A DNA stretch of 64,000 bases from Prochilodus magdalenae (GCA_024036415.1 JAMWET010001298.1:475501-539500), one strand, 5' to 3'; positions 10,775-22,704 are shown, numbered from the stretch's first letter. The notes: generated by a model not told the origin, from the sequence alone. A program made the numbers and translations.

Positions 10775-11700
10775 CCTGAATATACTTAGCCAAGGTTTTT
10801 AATCATTTTCAGTTGCTGCTTGTTTGTGAGTCTTTCTGCCTTGTCTTGTCTTCAGTAACTGAGGAATGTATTTAATTGGATTGAGGTCAGTTGATTAATT
10901 TGCCCATTTAAAAACACTCCACTTCTTGCCTTAAGATGCTCTTGAGTTGTTTTTGTAGTATGCTTTGGGTCATTATCCGTTTATATTCTGAAGTACTATC
11001 TTATCGGTATTGCAGCATTTACCCTGCTACTTCTATCAGCATTCACAAGATCAATAAACACCAGTATCCCAATTCCACTGGCAACCATACATGCTCGTGC
11101 TGTACCACTAACTCATACTGTGTTAGACAGATGATGTGCTTGTTTTGGACCGTCAGCCTTTGCATTCCTTCTTCATACTCCTCTCCTTCCTTTGTTCTGG
11201 TCCAAATGAATCTTAGTTTCATCAGTTCAAAAAATAATGCTCCAGCGCTGAGTAGGCTTTTTGGGTGTTTTCTGGCAAGGTCTAATCTGGCCTGTCTGTT
11301 CCTGAGAGTTACCAGTGGTTTTCATCTTGAGGTGAACCCTGTGTATTTACATTCATGAAGGTATCTCTAGATTGCAGACTTTGACAAGGGTACGCTGACC
11401 TCTTTGGAACATCCTTGACATGACTAAATGTTGTGTAAGGGTTTTTCTTCACCATGGAAAGAATTCTGTGATCACCCACTTTAATTGTCTTCTGTGATCT
11501 TACAGACCATTTGGTATTGCGGCGCTCACCAGCATGTTTCTTCATTTTAAGATTGTGCCAAATTGTTGATCGGGCTCCTAAAGTGTGTGTTATCTTTCTG
11601 ATAAGTTAGCTTTGTTTCCTTAAACTGCTACTAAATGCTTATTCAACACTTCGAATCCACTTCAGACACTTCATCTTCTTAATATGTCATGAAGTAATGA
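10775..11700 (-). pseudogene. Tc1-like transposase pseudogene
   Basis: The longest clean piece on the minus strand (11545 down to 11309) reads MKKHAGERRNTKWSVRSQKT, then IKVGDHRILSMVKKNPYTTF. This matches the linker region after the second helix-turn-helix of Tc1-like transposases (family form 'RPRKTT.VDDRRIISMVKRNPFTT'). Downstream the sequence corresponds to the catalytic region but is broken by frameshifts and stops. A 140-codon plus-strand frame at 10936-11358 is its antisense shadow. Non-functional. Confidence 0.7.
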
Positions 11701-11850
11701 GGGAACGCCACAAACCGGTTTATCAGTTAACAGTCTCATTACTTTTGAGACTGTGAAAATGAAAAATTATAATGGAATATCATGACGAAAAATGGCTGTA
11801 ATTTCTAAATGGTCAATGTAATATCTCTGTTATCCCTCCTTGTCTTAAAG

Positions 11851-11907
11851 AATAGAATAGAATAGAATAGAATAGAATAGAATAGAATAGAATAGAATAG
11901 AATAGAA
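11851..11907. repeat. (AATAG)11 microsatellite
   Basis: Eleven perfect pentanucleotide units directly after the decayed transposon end. Confidence 0.97.
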
Positions 11908-12109
11908 GACATGCCTAAAACACACATCCTTATAAATGAATTCAGTGTACTGAGAGGTTTGGCTGCAGTAGGATATTAAGATCTCTTATAGAAATGTAAG
12001 AAGCTGAGAGTCTACACTTTAGCCACATTGCGGTACAATACAGAAGCAATATTGCAAAGGTTCTGCATCTGTCTATATACATATAGACCTAACAGTTTAT
12101 GATATGCAT

Positions 12110-12870
12110 TATGTACAGGATGTAGACACCTGACCATCTCACCTGTTTGAGCTTGTTGGACATCCCATTCTAAAACCATGGGCATTCAAATGATTGTCAG
12201 CCTCCAACCCGCCCCTTCTATGAGACTATAACAGCGTCCACTCCTCTGGAAAGACTTTGCACATACAGTCAAAATAGCATTTGTGTTATCAGGCACTGAT
12301 GTTGGATAAGAAAGCTTGGCTCACAATCGATATTCCATTTTATCCCAAAGGTGTTTAGACAGTTTCAGTTGCTCCACACCAAGCTCTCAGGCCTTTCTTT
12401 GTGCACTGGAGCATACTCCTTCTGGTAAAGCACTAAGTAGGAAGCATATGAGCATCTAAAACATTGCTGCATGCTGTAGCACTAACATTACTCATCACTG
12501 GAACTAGGGGGCAAAGTCCAAATTATGAAAAACAGTCTTAGACCATTATCCCTCCTTGCCAAACTAGGCACTAGGCTTTCTGTTGGATAGCGTTCTCCAA
12601 CAAAACATTCTGCACTTACCGGATCTCGCAGATCTTCACTATTTTAGCACTAACCGTTGACAGTGGCAGATGTAGCAGGGCAGAAAATTCAGTCTGACTT
12701 ATGGCAAACATTGCATTGTATGACATGCCACACTTACAGTCACTGAGCTCTTCAGTATGACCCGTTCAACTAGCAGTATTTGTCTATAAAGACTTCATGG
12801 CTAGATGTTATATGATATGTTGGGTGTAGCTGATTCACCTAAATTCAATGGCTAGAAAGGCTGTGCTTTA
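12110..12870 (-). mobile_element. Degenerate Tc1-like transposon with internal deletions
   Basis: On the plus strand it begins 'gtagacacctgaccatctca', then 'aaaaccatgggcattcaaat', 'tcaggcactgatgttggata' and 'tcccaaaggtgtttagacag'. Read on the minus strand, these correspond to the C-terminal half of a fish Tc1-like transposase gene (the region with His-Leu-Trp-Asp and the terminal Gly-Pro-Thr-Pro-Tyr). The later part (12640-12860, 'tcactgagctcttcagtatg', 'cacctaaattcaatggct') corresponds to the N-terminal end and flank of the same family. Heavily mutated, no open frame. Family assigned from memory of common fish repeats. Confidence 0.55.
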
Positions 12871-14274
12871 TGGAATAGCATATTCATGTCAGTGTTTGCA
12901 AAATGACGATCTGTTTAAGGTGTAAATTAATAGAAGGGCACTTGTACTAAAGTGACAGACATTTATTTCACTTATATTGTTGCTATATAGGACCTTTCTT
13001 TAGTAATGGAACAAATAAGGCAAAGACCTATTTAAGCACAACATCAATATCAGTTCTGGGAATAACTTCACCGCTGAATTTTGCCATCAGACCAAAGTTC
13101 ATTTGCATATTTTGTTGTGTTACTTTAGTTTGGGGACATCTTTCAAAGACGTAAGTACAGAGATATACATACATAGTGATATTAACTAGACCTCTACCTT
13201 TTACGTTTCATTACCTTTGAATGAGACTTAAACACAATGCTACAACTAAAACAATTATATGTAACATTAATAAAGCCATTTAGGTCAGACAATAACTGCA
13301 GATACATTGTGCAGATACTGGCTTGTTTTTTAAAAAATCAAGTATTGGTATATAATTAGGTTAATGAATATATCATGAAGTCTCTATACAGATAGGCTAC
13401 AAACTCATGGTAAATTCAATGCAGTGTGGAGCTATGGTGCATGGACCCAATCGGCCGAATTAGAGTGTGATTGAGCAAAAACGTGTCCCAGCTGACTGAG
13501 GTTTTGGAAGGCTGCCCACGTTGGCTTCATTTGTCCCACACTAAATGTTTCTTGACAAGCCTCAAGTGGTTACTGACAGCTTTCCAGCCATTAAGACACA
13601 AGGACTGAGCACATAAGCTCACCTATAATTATCATGTCACATTGTTTAACAGGAGTAATAACAGTAGTAACCGAGCTGGCTTGCCACCAAGGGCTTCAAT
13701 TGTGTGATAGTGTTATCATGAACCCTCCTAATTCCCCACAGGTATATGTTACATACACTCTTATATGCACACTTATTTTGTTTTTTGTTTTTTTTCACTC
13801 ATAAAAAAAGTGGATAAAATCTGTACTAGTGTCAAACATTCTATTTCACATGTGTAGCTGAAAGGAGTATTTATAATAAACAGGAAAATGAAGAATCTAA
13901 ATCAAATGTGTGTCATTTACTATGTAAGTAATGAATTATGTTATTACTGTGTTATTACATATACATAACAGTACTGCACTGTGAAGTTATGTGTTGACAA
14001 TAACACCAACAGACTCTGTGGATTAAACAGATGTACACAGCTGCACAAGATGTACTTAAGTATCAAATATGTTGCACTGGTTGTGGACACACAACATAGG
14101 TTATGTATATACATTGTGTACGTACAATATAGTCTCCACACGGTAATCCAAACCACTCTGTAACCCACACCTCTTCACAGCCCTCCAGTCCATAACACAT
14201 ACTCTAGGCAGGAGCCCACCCTCCTTCCTTCTCTCCACTTCAGTAGTTCTGGAATTACCCTCATTGTATGCGGT
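12871..14274. other. Intergenic, no gene seen
   Basis: AT-rich filler with short chance frames, for example a 60- to 74-codon overlapping pair at 13944-14168 on both strands. No motif recognised. Confidence 0.5.
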
Positions 14275-14900
14275 GGGCTTGTAGGAATCAGCCATACACA
14301 CCACCCAGGCACTTTCTGGCCACTGGAGTCACCCGACTTGCCGTCCCCTCCACTCTCCTCAAGCGCTCTCCACTCAATGAGCCCTGGCTCCCAGCTGGGA
14401 AGCCCATTGATGGCCTGCTACGGGCCAATTGTTCCCTTTGGGAGAGGGGCTGGGGGGGCGGAGCCAACCAGGCCGCCTTACCCCACCCCCAGCCATTGAG
14501 TGGGACCTAGCAGGTGTAAACATCCAGCACTTCGCTCCTCATGAGTGGGCAGCTAAGGACCCCAGGTAGTCACAGAGGGTGCCTCTGTGGAATTAAGAAA
14601 TTAAAAAGGGGAGAACAGAGTTGGGGGTGGGGGTGAGGTAAAAAACGAAGAGGAGGGAATGGATGGAATAGAGAAGGGAGGAGGAGCAAAAGGCCAGCTA
14701 TCGAGAGCACAGCCCAGGTGTTCAGCTTTATTATCTGAGCTGACACAGAGCGAGTGCGATAACCTTTCTTTGCCTTTCGGAGGAAACCACTGAAACCCAG
14801 CAAGGGCTTTTTTCATGCACGGTGAGTCTCTGTAATAAAAAGAACGGGCTCAGCTTTCATCATCAGAATGTGCCTCTGTGTTGGGTCCAGTGCTGTGACA
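14275..14900. promoter_or_regulatory. Candidate conserved non-coding region
   Basis: A block of G/C-rich, complex, non-repetitive sequence unlike its neighbours. It includes CCACTCAATGAGCC near 14367 and the reverse match GCCATTGAGTGGG near 14491 (10-bp inverted repeat), CAGCTGGGAAGCCCATTGATGG, and GCAGGTGTAAACA (E-box next to a FOX-type core). A second part at 14690-14900 (TTTATTATCTGAGCTGACAC) is similar. Short open frames here look like chance. The regulatory role is inference. Confidence 0.3.
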
Positions 14901-14923
14901 TTACATATGCCTTCCCCGCTAAA

Positions 14924-15035
14924 GCAAGGCTGCTATCTTCAGGCTAAAAGACCATATGTTAGCATTCACATTAGCATAAGAACTATAGGCCCTATAGGTA
15001 AGTCTGTCAAAAAAGAAGAGGGGGGGGCGGGTAAT
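14924..15035 (+). repeat. Local repeat, copy 1 of 2
   Basis: The stretch 'ggctgctatcttcaggctaa', then a pair of GTTAGCATT/ATTAGCAT blocks, then 'aggccctataggtaagt' and an A/G-rich run recurs at 16600-16712 in the same order and orientation with many substitutions. The family is not recognised. Confidence 0.5.
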
Positions 15036-16599
15036 GTGTGAGGGTACAAAACCCTGCGCAATAGCCCAGGGTTGTGACACTATGTGGTAGGCCTTTGCTA
15101 GGCTGCTATCACCTACTGTTGTGAGAGGTGGACAAAATACACACACTTGATTAGTGAAATTTTTACTCCAGTATAAGTACTTGGAGCAGCGGGTATTAAA
15201 AATACCCAAGTTCAGCGCATTGGTCACTGCTGTTGTGTGATGTTGCCAATAGCACGATACTTATTTAGCAAAATGACTATTTTTAAAAGGGCTTCAGCCA
15301 GTAAAGCTAACTCAGCTAATTATTAGTGTGCACCAACAGAGAATTCCACCCAGGACCCAGTTATTTTTCAAGCTTTCTGGTTGCCTAATGTGTTCATGCA
15401 TTGCCTTAACAGTACCTGTTGTGGCCTGTCTTTGTCAGCAGATTTGTTACACAATCACAAACATATTACCTACAGTCTTATGTTTTATTTGCAGTAAATA
15501 TGATTGTACACTTAAGCAGTAGGCACTGCATCACAGCCACCTACCAAAAAACACTGTTATGAGACATAACAGTGATCGCTGTATAACTAGGCAGCAAATT
15601 CATTAAAATCCATTACAAGTAATTTGTTCAGCCATAGCATAAAAACACTGACACTTTCTACAAGTATAGCACTGCTGTCCAAAGAAAAACAAAGTTCTCT
15701 AAAGCATCCAACTTCACAGGAGAGGCCAAAGCTATAATTTGAATGTAAGTCAATGGTACCAGACCTTTTCTGTTGGTCCATTCATCAAAATGAAAATCAA
15801 CAACAAAAGTAAAAACAACAAAATGGAGATAAAGGTTTTTTTTGCATAGCAACTTTAGACTTTGTTTAAAATGTTTACTGGCGTTAAACGCATGTTCACA
15901 TGCCTCAACACGATATCTCAGGTTAAGTGTTTGAGGAAACCTTTATATTTATTATCTTTATCTATCATACATCTTTACAACTGCTACATTAACCTCTTCA
16001 GAAATGCAGCATGCACCTTGCACTTCACTGACTGTGTAGAAGGAGTCCACTGTGATTGTCCTTGCTTGTGTGATGAACATAATATGGCCTATCATATTAG
16101 AATGTCTGTTGAGTTCTGCTTCAAATTCATCAGTTACAAGAACTGTAGAAGGAGTGTAGTGGAGTGGTACAATATTTGTCTTTTAGATGAAGTAGAAAAG
16201 GCACAGATACCAGGAAAATGGGGACTGGCCTAAAAGTGGGTGTGAATGTAGACTACTCAGCTTAAATGTTCATCAATAAGCTACAAGCATGGTTGTAAAT
16301 TAGCATTTTAACCTCTTTCCACAGACAGTAGTGTTTCAAGACCAAGCTTTATTTAAAACATTTATCTTAAAGAGGGTGTGGTCTTGTTATCCATGGAGTT
16401 TACCACAATGCCGCACCAAAAGTTTAACGACAACAGGTTTAACAAGTTACTACCTGCCTAACACCGAGCTAGGCTTTATGCTATCACCAAAAAAACCTAG
16501 GTCCTGCTTAAAGTTTCAACCAGTGTTACTGGTGGGATTCAGGGGTAGGATAAGAAGTAGTGGTGGGCAGTATAGGCACAGCATGGAGTGCAGCAGCAT
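15036..16599. other. Intergenic, no gene seen
   Basis: No supported gene. The open frame of 123 codons at 15862-16233 and that of 96 codons at 16331-16621 show no domain and lie in AT-rich DNA next to repeats. Confidence 0.45.
15670..15785 (+). repeat. Interspersed repeat family E, copy 1 of 3
   Basis: 'GCTGTCCAAAGAAAAACA', then 'aggagaggccaaa', then 'aatttgaatg.aagt.aatgg' and 'accaga'. The same series occurs at 30724-30867 and, more weakly, at 49384-49575. Probably a non-autonomous transposon common in this genome; superfamily unknown. Confidence 0.5.
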
Positions 16600-16712
16600 T
16601 AGACTGCTATCACTAGGCTAAAAGACAGTACGCTAGCATTTACGCTAGCATCAAAAACTGCAGGCTCTGCACAAATCTAAGAAAGTAAAAAAAAGAAAAA
16701 AGGGGGATGCAA
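16600..16712 (+). repeat. Local repeat, copy 2 of 2
   Basis: Second copy of the 14924-15035 block: 'agactgctatcactaggcta', 'acgctagcatttacgctagc', 'tgcaggctctgcacaaat' and an A/G-rich end. Confidence 0.5.
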
Positions 16713-16959
16713 GGCAAAAAGTGACGCCTCTGATTTTGCATGCGCTTGCAGTAGCTATGGATTAAAGTCAGAAAAAAGGAGGGAAAAAAACAAACGTGTG
16801 TTTAGAAATGTGTTTATCTTCCTAAGCACACCATCCAAATACAACTGCATTAAATGCCCCTGTTTGCAAGGGACTTAACACCTGTGTTTTTTATTTATAT
16901 AAACTCACTTTATTGTCTTTCAAAAGCGGATGGGATGAAGCTGCAGGATGGAAGCTCCA

Positions 16960-17042
16960 TTATTTAGTTTCCCTTTTTCTCTCACCCTATCTCACTCTCT
17001 CTCCCTCTCTCTCGCTCTCTCTCTCTTTGCACTCTCTCTGCT
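16960..17042. repeat. (CT)n microsatellite, imperfect
   Basis: About 80 bases of TC-rich sequence with TCTCTCTC cores, read by chance as a leucine/serine-rich frame. Confidence 0.85.
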
Positions 17043-17200
17043 CACGAAGCGTTATTTACTAGAAAGATATCATCCTCCTTTAATCCTCTTAGTGTTGGAT
17101 TTCGGTTGTACTTACAGCGCCATGCACCTGCTAAACTGCCTTCTCCTAAAGCTGTATAAACACAAGCAGCACTGCAGCATCCCAGGCTGAATCTCCTCAG
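17043..17200. promoter_or_regulatory. Weak candidate non-coding element
   Basis: Complex sequence immediately after a CT tract, with CTTTAATCCTCTTAGTG and GCACCTGCTAAACTGCC (E-box CACCTG). It has no coding signature. Low-confidence regulatory inference. Confidence 0.2.
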
Positions 17201-18448
17201 CTTTTACTAACTGTGGACGCAGAGAGGAGCATGAGGGACTACCGGCATGCCTTGTTGGTGGAACATTAAACTAATGCGAAATGCCTTATCTGAGGGAATG
17301 GATGATGGGGGAGGTAATCTGCAAAAGTTGCTAACAAGTTGTGGGTTAAATGCTGAACAGAATTTCATATTCAGTGTGCAGAACAAGCCCACAGCTCTGG
17401 TGGAGGCATCGTAAAGTCTTCTCTGTGAAGTCTTTAAGTTGAGTGTAAGTTCAGTATCATGCCCAGATTATGTCTTGGCCACTCGGCGGCTAGAGAAATG
17501 TGATGATGCCTGACTTTCAAGCTTTAGTCGAAATGCTAGTTTTTGAGCATGATGCAGTAGTATGTGTGGTACTCTCTGTGGATCAGTTCTTTTCATTTTT
17601 ATATTTATGTTTTCTAAAATGTTGTCTGCACATTCTTATGTCATCAATCCCATCTCTGTGAGATCCTAATGGTGTCCTGTGATAACCTATCCCTCACTAA
17701 AGCCAATGAAACAAGTGGACAAATTCTGTTGGAGCTGCAGATACTAAACTTCTTATAACACTACATATGTGCTGTGGAAGTTTGAGATATGAGGCTTTTA
17801 TTGATATCAAAAAACATAAAAATCTGAAATGTGGACTTGACCTAGAATGACATTGTACTTCCATTTGCATGTATCTACAGGATGTAATTAATCGGGTACT
17901 AACATAATCGCCTTAGAAGTGAATAGAAAAGAAAAGGTTACTTTTAAGCATTTGCTGATTTCAGGTCGAGAATGTTTTTTGCTTCTCTTGTACAGCTTCT
18001 GTTAGTAAGTGTCTTAATTATGACTGTGGAAATATGTTCTAGCTAATTGTAAATTAGATGCTATGCTGTTTTGACACTTTAGGATCAGGAGTTGAAGAAA
18101 AATCTTATTCTGCTCATTTTTCAAAATCTCTGCTTGATTACAGGACTATGATATAAGCAGTCAGGAGGGCTCCATTCTAGAGAAGGTCAAAGCTAATTAC
18201 ACTAGTAGTGAAAGAACCCAGGCATCTCAGCGTTTAATGCTTCTATAAGGTACATCCAAAAAGGTTTTTTGCAACCGGCTGTATGTGTAATTGCTGGTTT
18301 TGAATAAGCCACAGTTGGATGATAGTTTTGAGTAGGTTTTGCTTTAAATGTATTTTTAAAAATTGTGGAGAAGTACAACACTGTGAATAAACTGAGAAAT
18401 CTTATAGGGTTTTGGAAAAATATATGCCTGCAATATTTTGTCCGGCCT
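17201..18448. other. Intergenic, no gene seen
   Basis: Filler without genes. A roughly 30-base match to the Tc1 family at 20353 ('cctaatggtgtcctgtgata', at 17660-17679) may be a sliver of that transposon. Confidence 0.45.
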
Positions 18449-18530
18449 TCCACTCAGTGGACCCTGGGATAGGCACCAGCACCTCGTGAAACCCAGAATG
18501 ATGGGCGGCTTAGATCATGAATGAATGAAT
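18449..18530 (+). mobile_element. 3' end fragment of an L2/CR1-type LINE or dependent SINE
   Basis: 'cactcagtggaccctgggat', 'aggcaccagcacctcgtgaa' and 'atgggcggcttagatcatga' followed by (ATGA)n is the typical 3' end of fish L2-like elements (form 'gggataggctccagcacccc ... taagcgg ... aatgaatgaatg'). Only about 80 bases remain, as expected for a strongly 5'-truncated copy. The tail is the short TGAA repeat at 18517-18530. Confidence 0.55.
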
Positions 18531-19730
18531 GCTCATTTTAAAGCAACACATTTCACAAAAGTTGAACAGGTGCACCAAAAGAACATTGATGGGAACTGGT
18601 GGAGTATTTCACAATTAATTAGGTTAATTGGCAGCAGGTTAGTAACATGACAAACGAGCCTCTTAAAGTCTTTTAGATGAGGAGGCGGGAGAATAATGTT
18701 TCTCAACATGACATAGTGACAAACTTATTTCTTCAGCTAGGCTACACAATATCCCTAAAAGATTCACAGAATCCAGAGAGATCGCTGTATGTATGGGACA
18801 AGACCCAAAACCAACACTGACTGGCCATGGGCTCTGGGCACTTTCTCTCTGAGATATGATTCTGTAGCGTACATCATTGCATGGGACATCCACAAATCCA
18901 AGTTAAAAGTCTGCCAAGCAAAAAAGAAACCAAATCTAAAGGGATCCAGAAACGCCGCCGCCTTCTCTGGGCTTGAGTTCATTTTAAATGGACTGTGGTA
19001 AAGTGGAATAGTGTCCAGTGGAAATTTATTATTTTAAAACTAAAAAACTAATTCCTCTCAGAGTGTTGTTTAAAAGCGCCAATACAACAATGAACATAGA
19101 TAAAAAAAATTAAAAAAAACAATATACATAATAACATTTTATATGTCATGTGTGCAGTAGCTTTAATTTAAAAGGTTTTAAAGTATTTGCAGATTATTGC
19201 ATTATGTTTATATATACATGACATTGTACCTGCAGGGTTTTGTGATACAAATTAATGCAATTTTTTTTTTTCCTAATATTTTACCATTATCAACATTACT
19301 GATTAAAAACTGAAGAGATCTACAGTTTTGGATAGTATAAAATGGGCTGTATTTGCATTGCAGACCTCTGCTTCCTATTAACACTACTGTAAATAATCTT
19401 GAGTAAGTTCTTCAGTGAGCCGCTTCACATTAAACTGTTCTGATTGACTTTGTTTACATCTCAACTATAGAGAAATGTTGATGGACTTCAACTTTAAAGC
19501 AATACATTTTCCAGTCTGGTGATGTATGCAAGACCTTGGCTTGTCCTTGCACATTTGAGTATGTGAGTTGAACAGCTGCCTTGCTTTGACACACACTGTG
19601 TGTTGGTGTGTAGCGCTGAATGCTAGCATCCGTCTCTGGCTGTGACAGTGGCACTGTGGGGTAGTTAATGTTGACTCTGCCCCTAGAGAGCTTCATCAGA
19701 AGCAGAGAGGACCTCTTCCCCTCCCCTCTG
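18531..19730. other. Intergenic, no gene seen
   Basis: No gene supported. The segment 18780-18985 is less AT-rich and open on both strands (three overlapping 70- to 76-codon frames) but lacks any recognised motif. A/T homopolymers occur at 19100-19130 and 19260-19272. Confidence 0.45.
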
Positions 19731-19734
19731 TGCT

Positions 19735-19774
<40 letters not shown>

Positions 19775-19777
19775 AGG
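19731..19777. repeat. (GA)n microsatellite
   Basis: About 47 bases of AGAGAG with single AAAG interruptions. Confidence 0.95.
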
Positions 19778-19784
19778 TTGGAGG

Positions 19785-19915
19785 GGTATCTCCAGCTGGA
19801 GGCGAACAATATGGAATTTGAAATATTAGCCGCCGCCGTGATTGAACATGGCTCCCTTATCACTGGGTTGCCAGGTTGGAGCGCCATAACGATGACTTAT
19901 CGCAGTGGTGAGTAA
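19785..19915. promoter_or_regulatory. Candidate conserved non-coding element
   Basis: Compact complex block with CAGCTGGAGGCGAACAATAT, TTAGCCGCCGCCGTGATTG and AGCGCCATAACGATGAC. It contains ACAAT (SOX-type) and CpG-containing cores in an otherwise CpG-poor region. Open on both strands over about 60 codons, ending near a GTGAGT on plus, so a small exon cannot be excluded. I favour a non-coding element because no domain is recognisable. Confidence 0.3.
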
Positions 19916-20319
19916 CAGCGAGTATATAACAAGATTCCCCGACGTGACAAACACCACCCCCAGGACACACACTGTACCCGACCTCTCACTGGAGGGCCAA
20001 CAAATGTGCCCTGATGCCCTTCACACACATACACGCACACAGCCTGCAGGGATTAATATCACTCCTGTGTGGAGCTCCTGGTTAGAACCCTAACAGGCAT
20101 TCTGTTCTGCTTATATGTTTGGTGCCTTTATTTTTCAGATTTATTTTTATTCATCAAACCATTGTTCCTCAATAGTACCTCAGTTTTTTTTGTTTTTTTT
20201 TTTTTTGGCCTGGACATAGGGTTCTACGAAAAAAACCCTTCAATGGTGAACAGTGTTAACAGTGTTTTGATGATCTTTAAGAATCAAGTTAACTCTGTAT
20301 TTTCTTTGTACAGTCATTG
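19916..20319. other. Intergenic, no gene seen
   Basis: Holds a short CACACA stretch near 20023-20040 and T-homopolymers near 20180-20206. No gene. Confidence 0.5.
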
Positions 20320-20320
20320 T

Positions 20321-20352
<32 letters not shown>
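20320..20352. repeat. A16 followed by (TA)n
   Basis: A run of 16 A followed by TATATATATATATATA, directly next to the Tc1 relic that begins at 20353. Confidence 0.95.
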
Positions 20353-20642
20353 GGTGGGGGATTGCAGTGCTGTTGAGAAGGGAGATAAAGGTTACCAAGA
20401 GCAAAAAAATATGACAAATTTAGATTGCTATGGGCAATATTTATTGAGCTACACCTACAGAAGTAGTGTCTCTCAGTATGGCGCTGAGCCACCACGCTTG
20501 CTAATGCAACATGCCATAAATCTCAGCAAGGAGAGCTACATGTTACTAATGGTGTCCTGTGATAATCCATCCCATGCAGCTTGAATATTCTCACACAGTT
20601 CCTACAGATTTTGTGGTAGCGGTGGAGGTGGAGTGACACCAG
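20353..20642 (-). mobile_element. Tc1-like transposon relic, copy B (3' part)
   Basis: Reverse-oriented fragment of the same family as 41470-42250. From left: 'ggggattgcagtgctgttga' (the end region), 'gagataaaggttaccaagag', 'atttattgagctaca', then 'ctaatggtgtcctgtgataa' and 'ggtggaggtggagtgacacc' (complement of the region coding VTPPPPLPQNLQELCE...). The 5' half of the element is missing, and the transposase remnant is broken. Confidence 0.75.
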
Positions 20643-21637
20643 ATTCCTACTCTGCGCAGCTGAATATATGCCATGAGTGTAATTAGGTTCTAATCTTGTA
20701 CTTGCAGTCAAACAGTAAACATCTACCAAGTAAACCCTTTGAAAATATTCAAATGACATAAATGACCAATAAGTGGCCATGTATTTCACCATATTTCTCT
20801 CTTCCTCATGCAAAGCAGTCCTAATCCTGGAAAGTTCTCTCTTCTCCATGCAAATGCCGTCCTAATCTTGCATAACTCATATCTCTACCAATCACAAAGT
20901 GAGGGAAGTGAAATGGCCTTTACCTACTGAATCATCGTTCATGTCTTTGAAAGAAAGATATTCTGGTTACTGTGAAGATCTGATGTCAGAATGGGACTAA
21001 CAACCCGGTGTACTCTGTAATTAACCCTTAATGGACACAAAAACCAAGCTGTTTTCATTGGTTGCATACTTCCCCAGTGCTCTCATTGTCAGCAAAAATA
21101 TGGCATAGATAAAACGTGGAAAAAATGCTAGCACAGGTAAATCTAATACACTGATACATATGAAAATCCCTGAAATAAGTCCATTGGAACCCGACTCATC
21201 ACAGACAAGACACTCTGAGGTCTGTTGTGAAGGTGAAGCCCACTTATATTTATTTTTCATATAAATTTCATATAGATTATTTTCATATAAAGTCATTTAA
21301 AAAGGGTGTGCAAACCGCAATGGCAGCACTACTGAGATGAGCCAACCAGTAGCCCTCTCCAACAAAGCCAAGTGGATTCCCAAATGACCTCAACCCACCT
21401 GAGAAATCTACCTGTGGAAAAGGGAGACAGTAAAAATTCTGTAGCTATCCACTTCAAATAACTGTTTTAAAGAGAAGGCCTGTGCATCAAATGTGGCCCA
21501 ATTAGATCCCAATTTCACCAGCAACACACCCAGGGCAAAACAGACCAGGTGGCCCGAGGGTCATCACAGCTCAGTAATGAAGTGCTCTATCGTACATGGT
21601 TAAATTCAAAGATAGACATATCCTGCTATGTTAGGTT
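20643..21637. other. Intergenic, no gene seen
   Basis: AT-rich, two short minus-strand frames without motifs. At 20820-20870 there is a small direct repeat, 'gtcctaatc.tg...tctcttc.ccatgcaaa', with 20780-20835. Confidence 0.45.
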
Positions 21638-21660
21638 GTATATATATATATATACATTAT

Positions 21661-21693
<33 letters not shown>

Positions 21694-21752
21694 CATAATC
21701 TTTTTCTATATATATATATATATTATGTATACATTAATATATATATATAATG
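21638..21752. repeat. (TA)n compound microsatellite
   Basis: Three TA blocks separated by short spacers (CATTATA, ATAATA, 'catctttttc'-like), capable of multiple hairpins. Confidence 0.95.
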
Positions 21753-22294
21753 TGGCACAAATGATTTGTTATATGTAGTAACTATACCATGCTTTTATAA
21801 TTGCCAGCAATAAGAGTAAAGGCTTTTGAGCAGCGCAGTGTATAAAATTATATTCTGTTCTGCACAACAAGCCATTTAAATGATCAGACATTTATTTAAT
21901 AGTAGCAGAACTTTTGAAGTCTAATCTCCATAGCGAGCCACCCTTCAGTGTGCAGCAGCACCTCCTACTTTGTTTGAAATGCTCTAGGAAATTATATCGC
22001 TTTTATAGCAAATCCTACCTAAGGGATGCTTTTTAAAGGAAATGTAAATTCTAGGGGGAGTCTTAATGTGTGTATTGCTCTACTCTATTCACAGACAGTA
22101 TATATATATATATATGTACACTAACATATCCAAATGTGTATTGTGAATAAACACTGTAAATGTATGCAAATGCATTGAGCTGTATGTATCACTGAGGCAA
22201 GTCCTCGATTACATATTCTGTATAAATATAAGGGCTACAGTATTGCTAATGGTGTTATTGTACAATATTGTATATTGTATTATTATTGTAATTT
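21753..22294. other. Intergenic, no gene seen
   Basis: AT-rich filler. A short (TA)8 tract occurs at 22099-22116. Confidence 0.5.
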
Positions 22295-22445
22295 CAGTTA
22301 GTAAACTGATGGTGGGTTAAAAGGTTGCAGGTTCAAATCCCCTAACAGACTTGATGTAACTAGCTGGGCCCCTGGGCAAGGTGCTTAACTCATCACCACT
22401 GTTTTTGTATAATCAATAAAGGATCAATACTTTTGAGTTCATAGA
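22295..22445 (+). mobile_element. tRNA-derived SINE relic
   Basis: Contains an RNA polymerase III B-box match GGTTCAAATCC at 22330-22340, preceded by 'gggttaaaaggttgca' and followed by 'gggcccctgggcaaggtgct', a typical body segment of fish tRNA-derived SINEs ('cttgggcaaggtgctta'). No convincing A box remains. It ends in AT-rich DNA near 'caataaaggatcaat'. An identical B-box sequence occurs in the opposite-strand relic at 28108-28245. Confidence 0.55.
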
Positions 22446-22702
22446 GGGAAAAGAAATTGGTTTAGGAACTTTTGGGAATGGCAAAAAAAGTAAGGTCCAT
22501 ATTTTAATGTTGTTTTACCGCAGAGGCAGTCAAAGAAAATTTTGGCTTGGTTGTTACAGTAAAGAGCAGCGTGATTTCATTTTGTGACACATTAATATTA
22601 ATTTCAAACACAAACTTCAAACACAAAACATAAAAACATTTGCAGAGTGCCACCGTAACATTACTCTTCATTTAAAAAACTGTTATTTTTTATTGTTAGT
22701 AC
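22446..22702. other. Intergenic, no gene seen
   Basis: AT-rich filler without features. Confidence 0.5.
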
Positions 22703-22704
22703 TT

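Larger units (their letters stand above)
9989..11836 (-). mobile_element. Tc1/mariner-family transposon relic, split by an insertion
   Basis: Transposase-coding strand is minus. The left end (about 10010-10196) has family-typical text: 'acctatttggagagtgacaa', then 'ttggctttaatttatgggct', then 'ggctcaaaagtaattggaca'. The element resumes at about 10725 with 'gtctggaacccatggaca' and runs through the transposase region to about 11836, near 'gaaaatgaaaaattataatg'. The piece 10197-10724 is foreign. Without it the element would be about 1.3 kb, the usual Tc1 size. The right terminal repeat is eroded and followed by an AATAG microsatellite. Assignment to the superfamily rests on recognised transposase text in the coding part. 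Confidence 0.75.

Noticed and set aside
17658..17690. About 30 bases matching the Tc1 family
   Set aside because: Too short to call an element with confidence; flanks do not match.
19785..19915. Possible small exon ending at GTGAGT
   Set aside because: Open on both strands with no domain and no clear acceptor site in a coherent frame; a non-coding element is equally likely.
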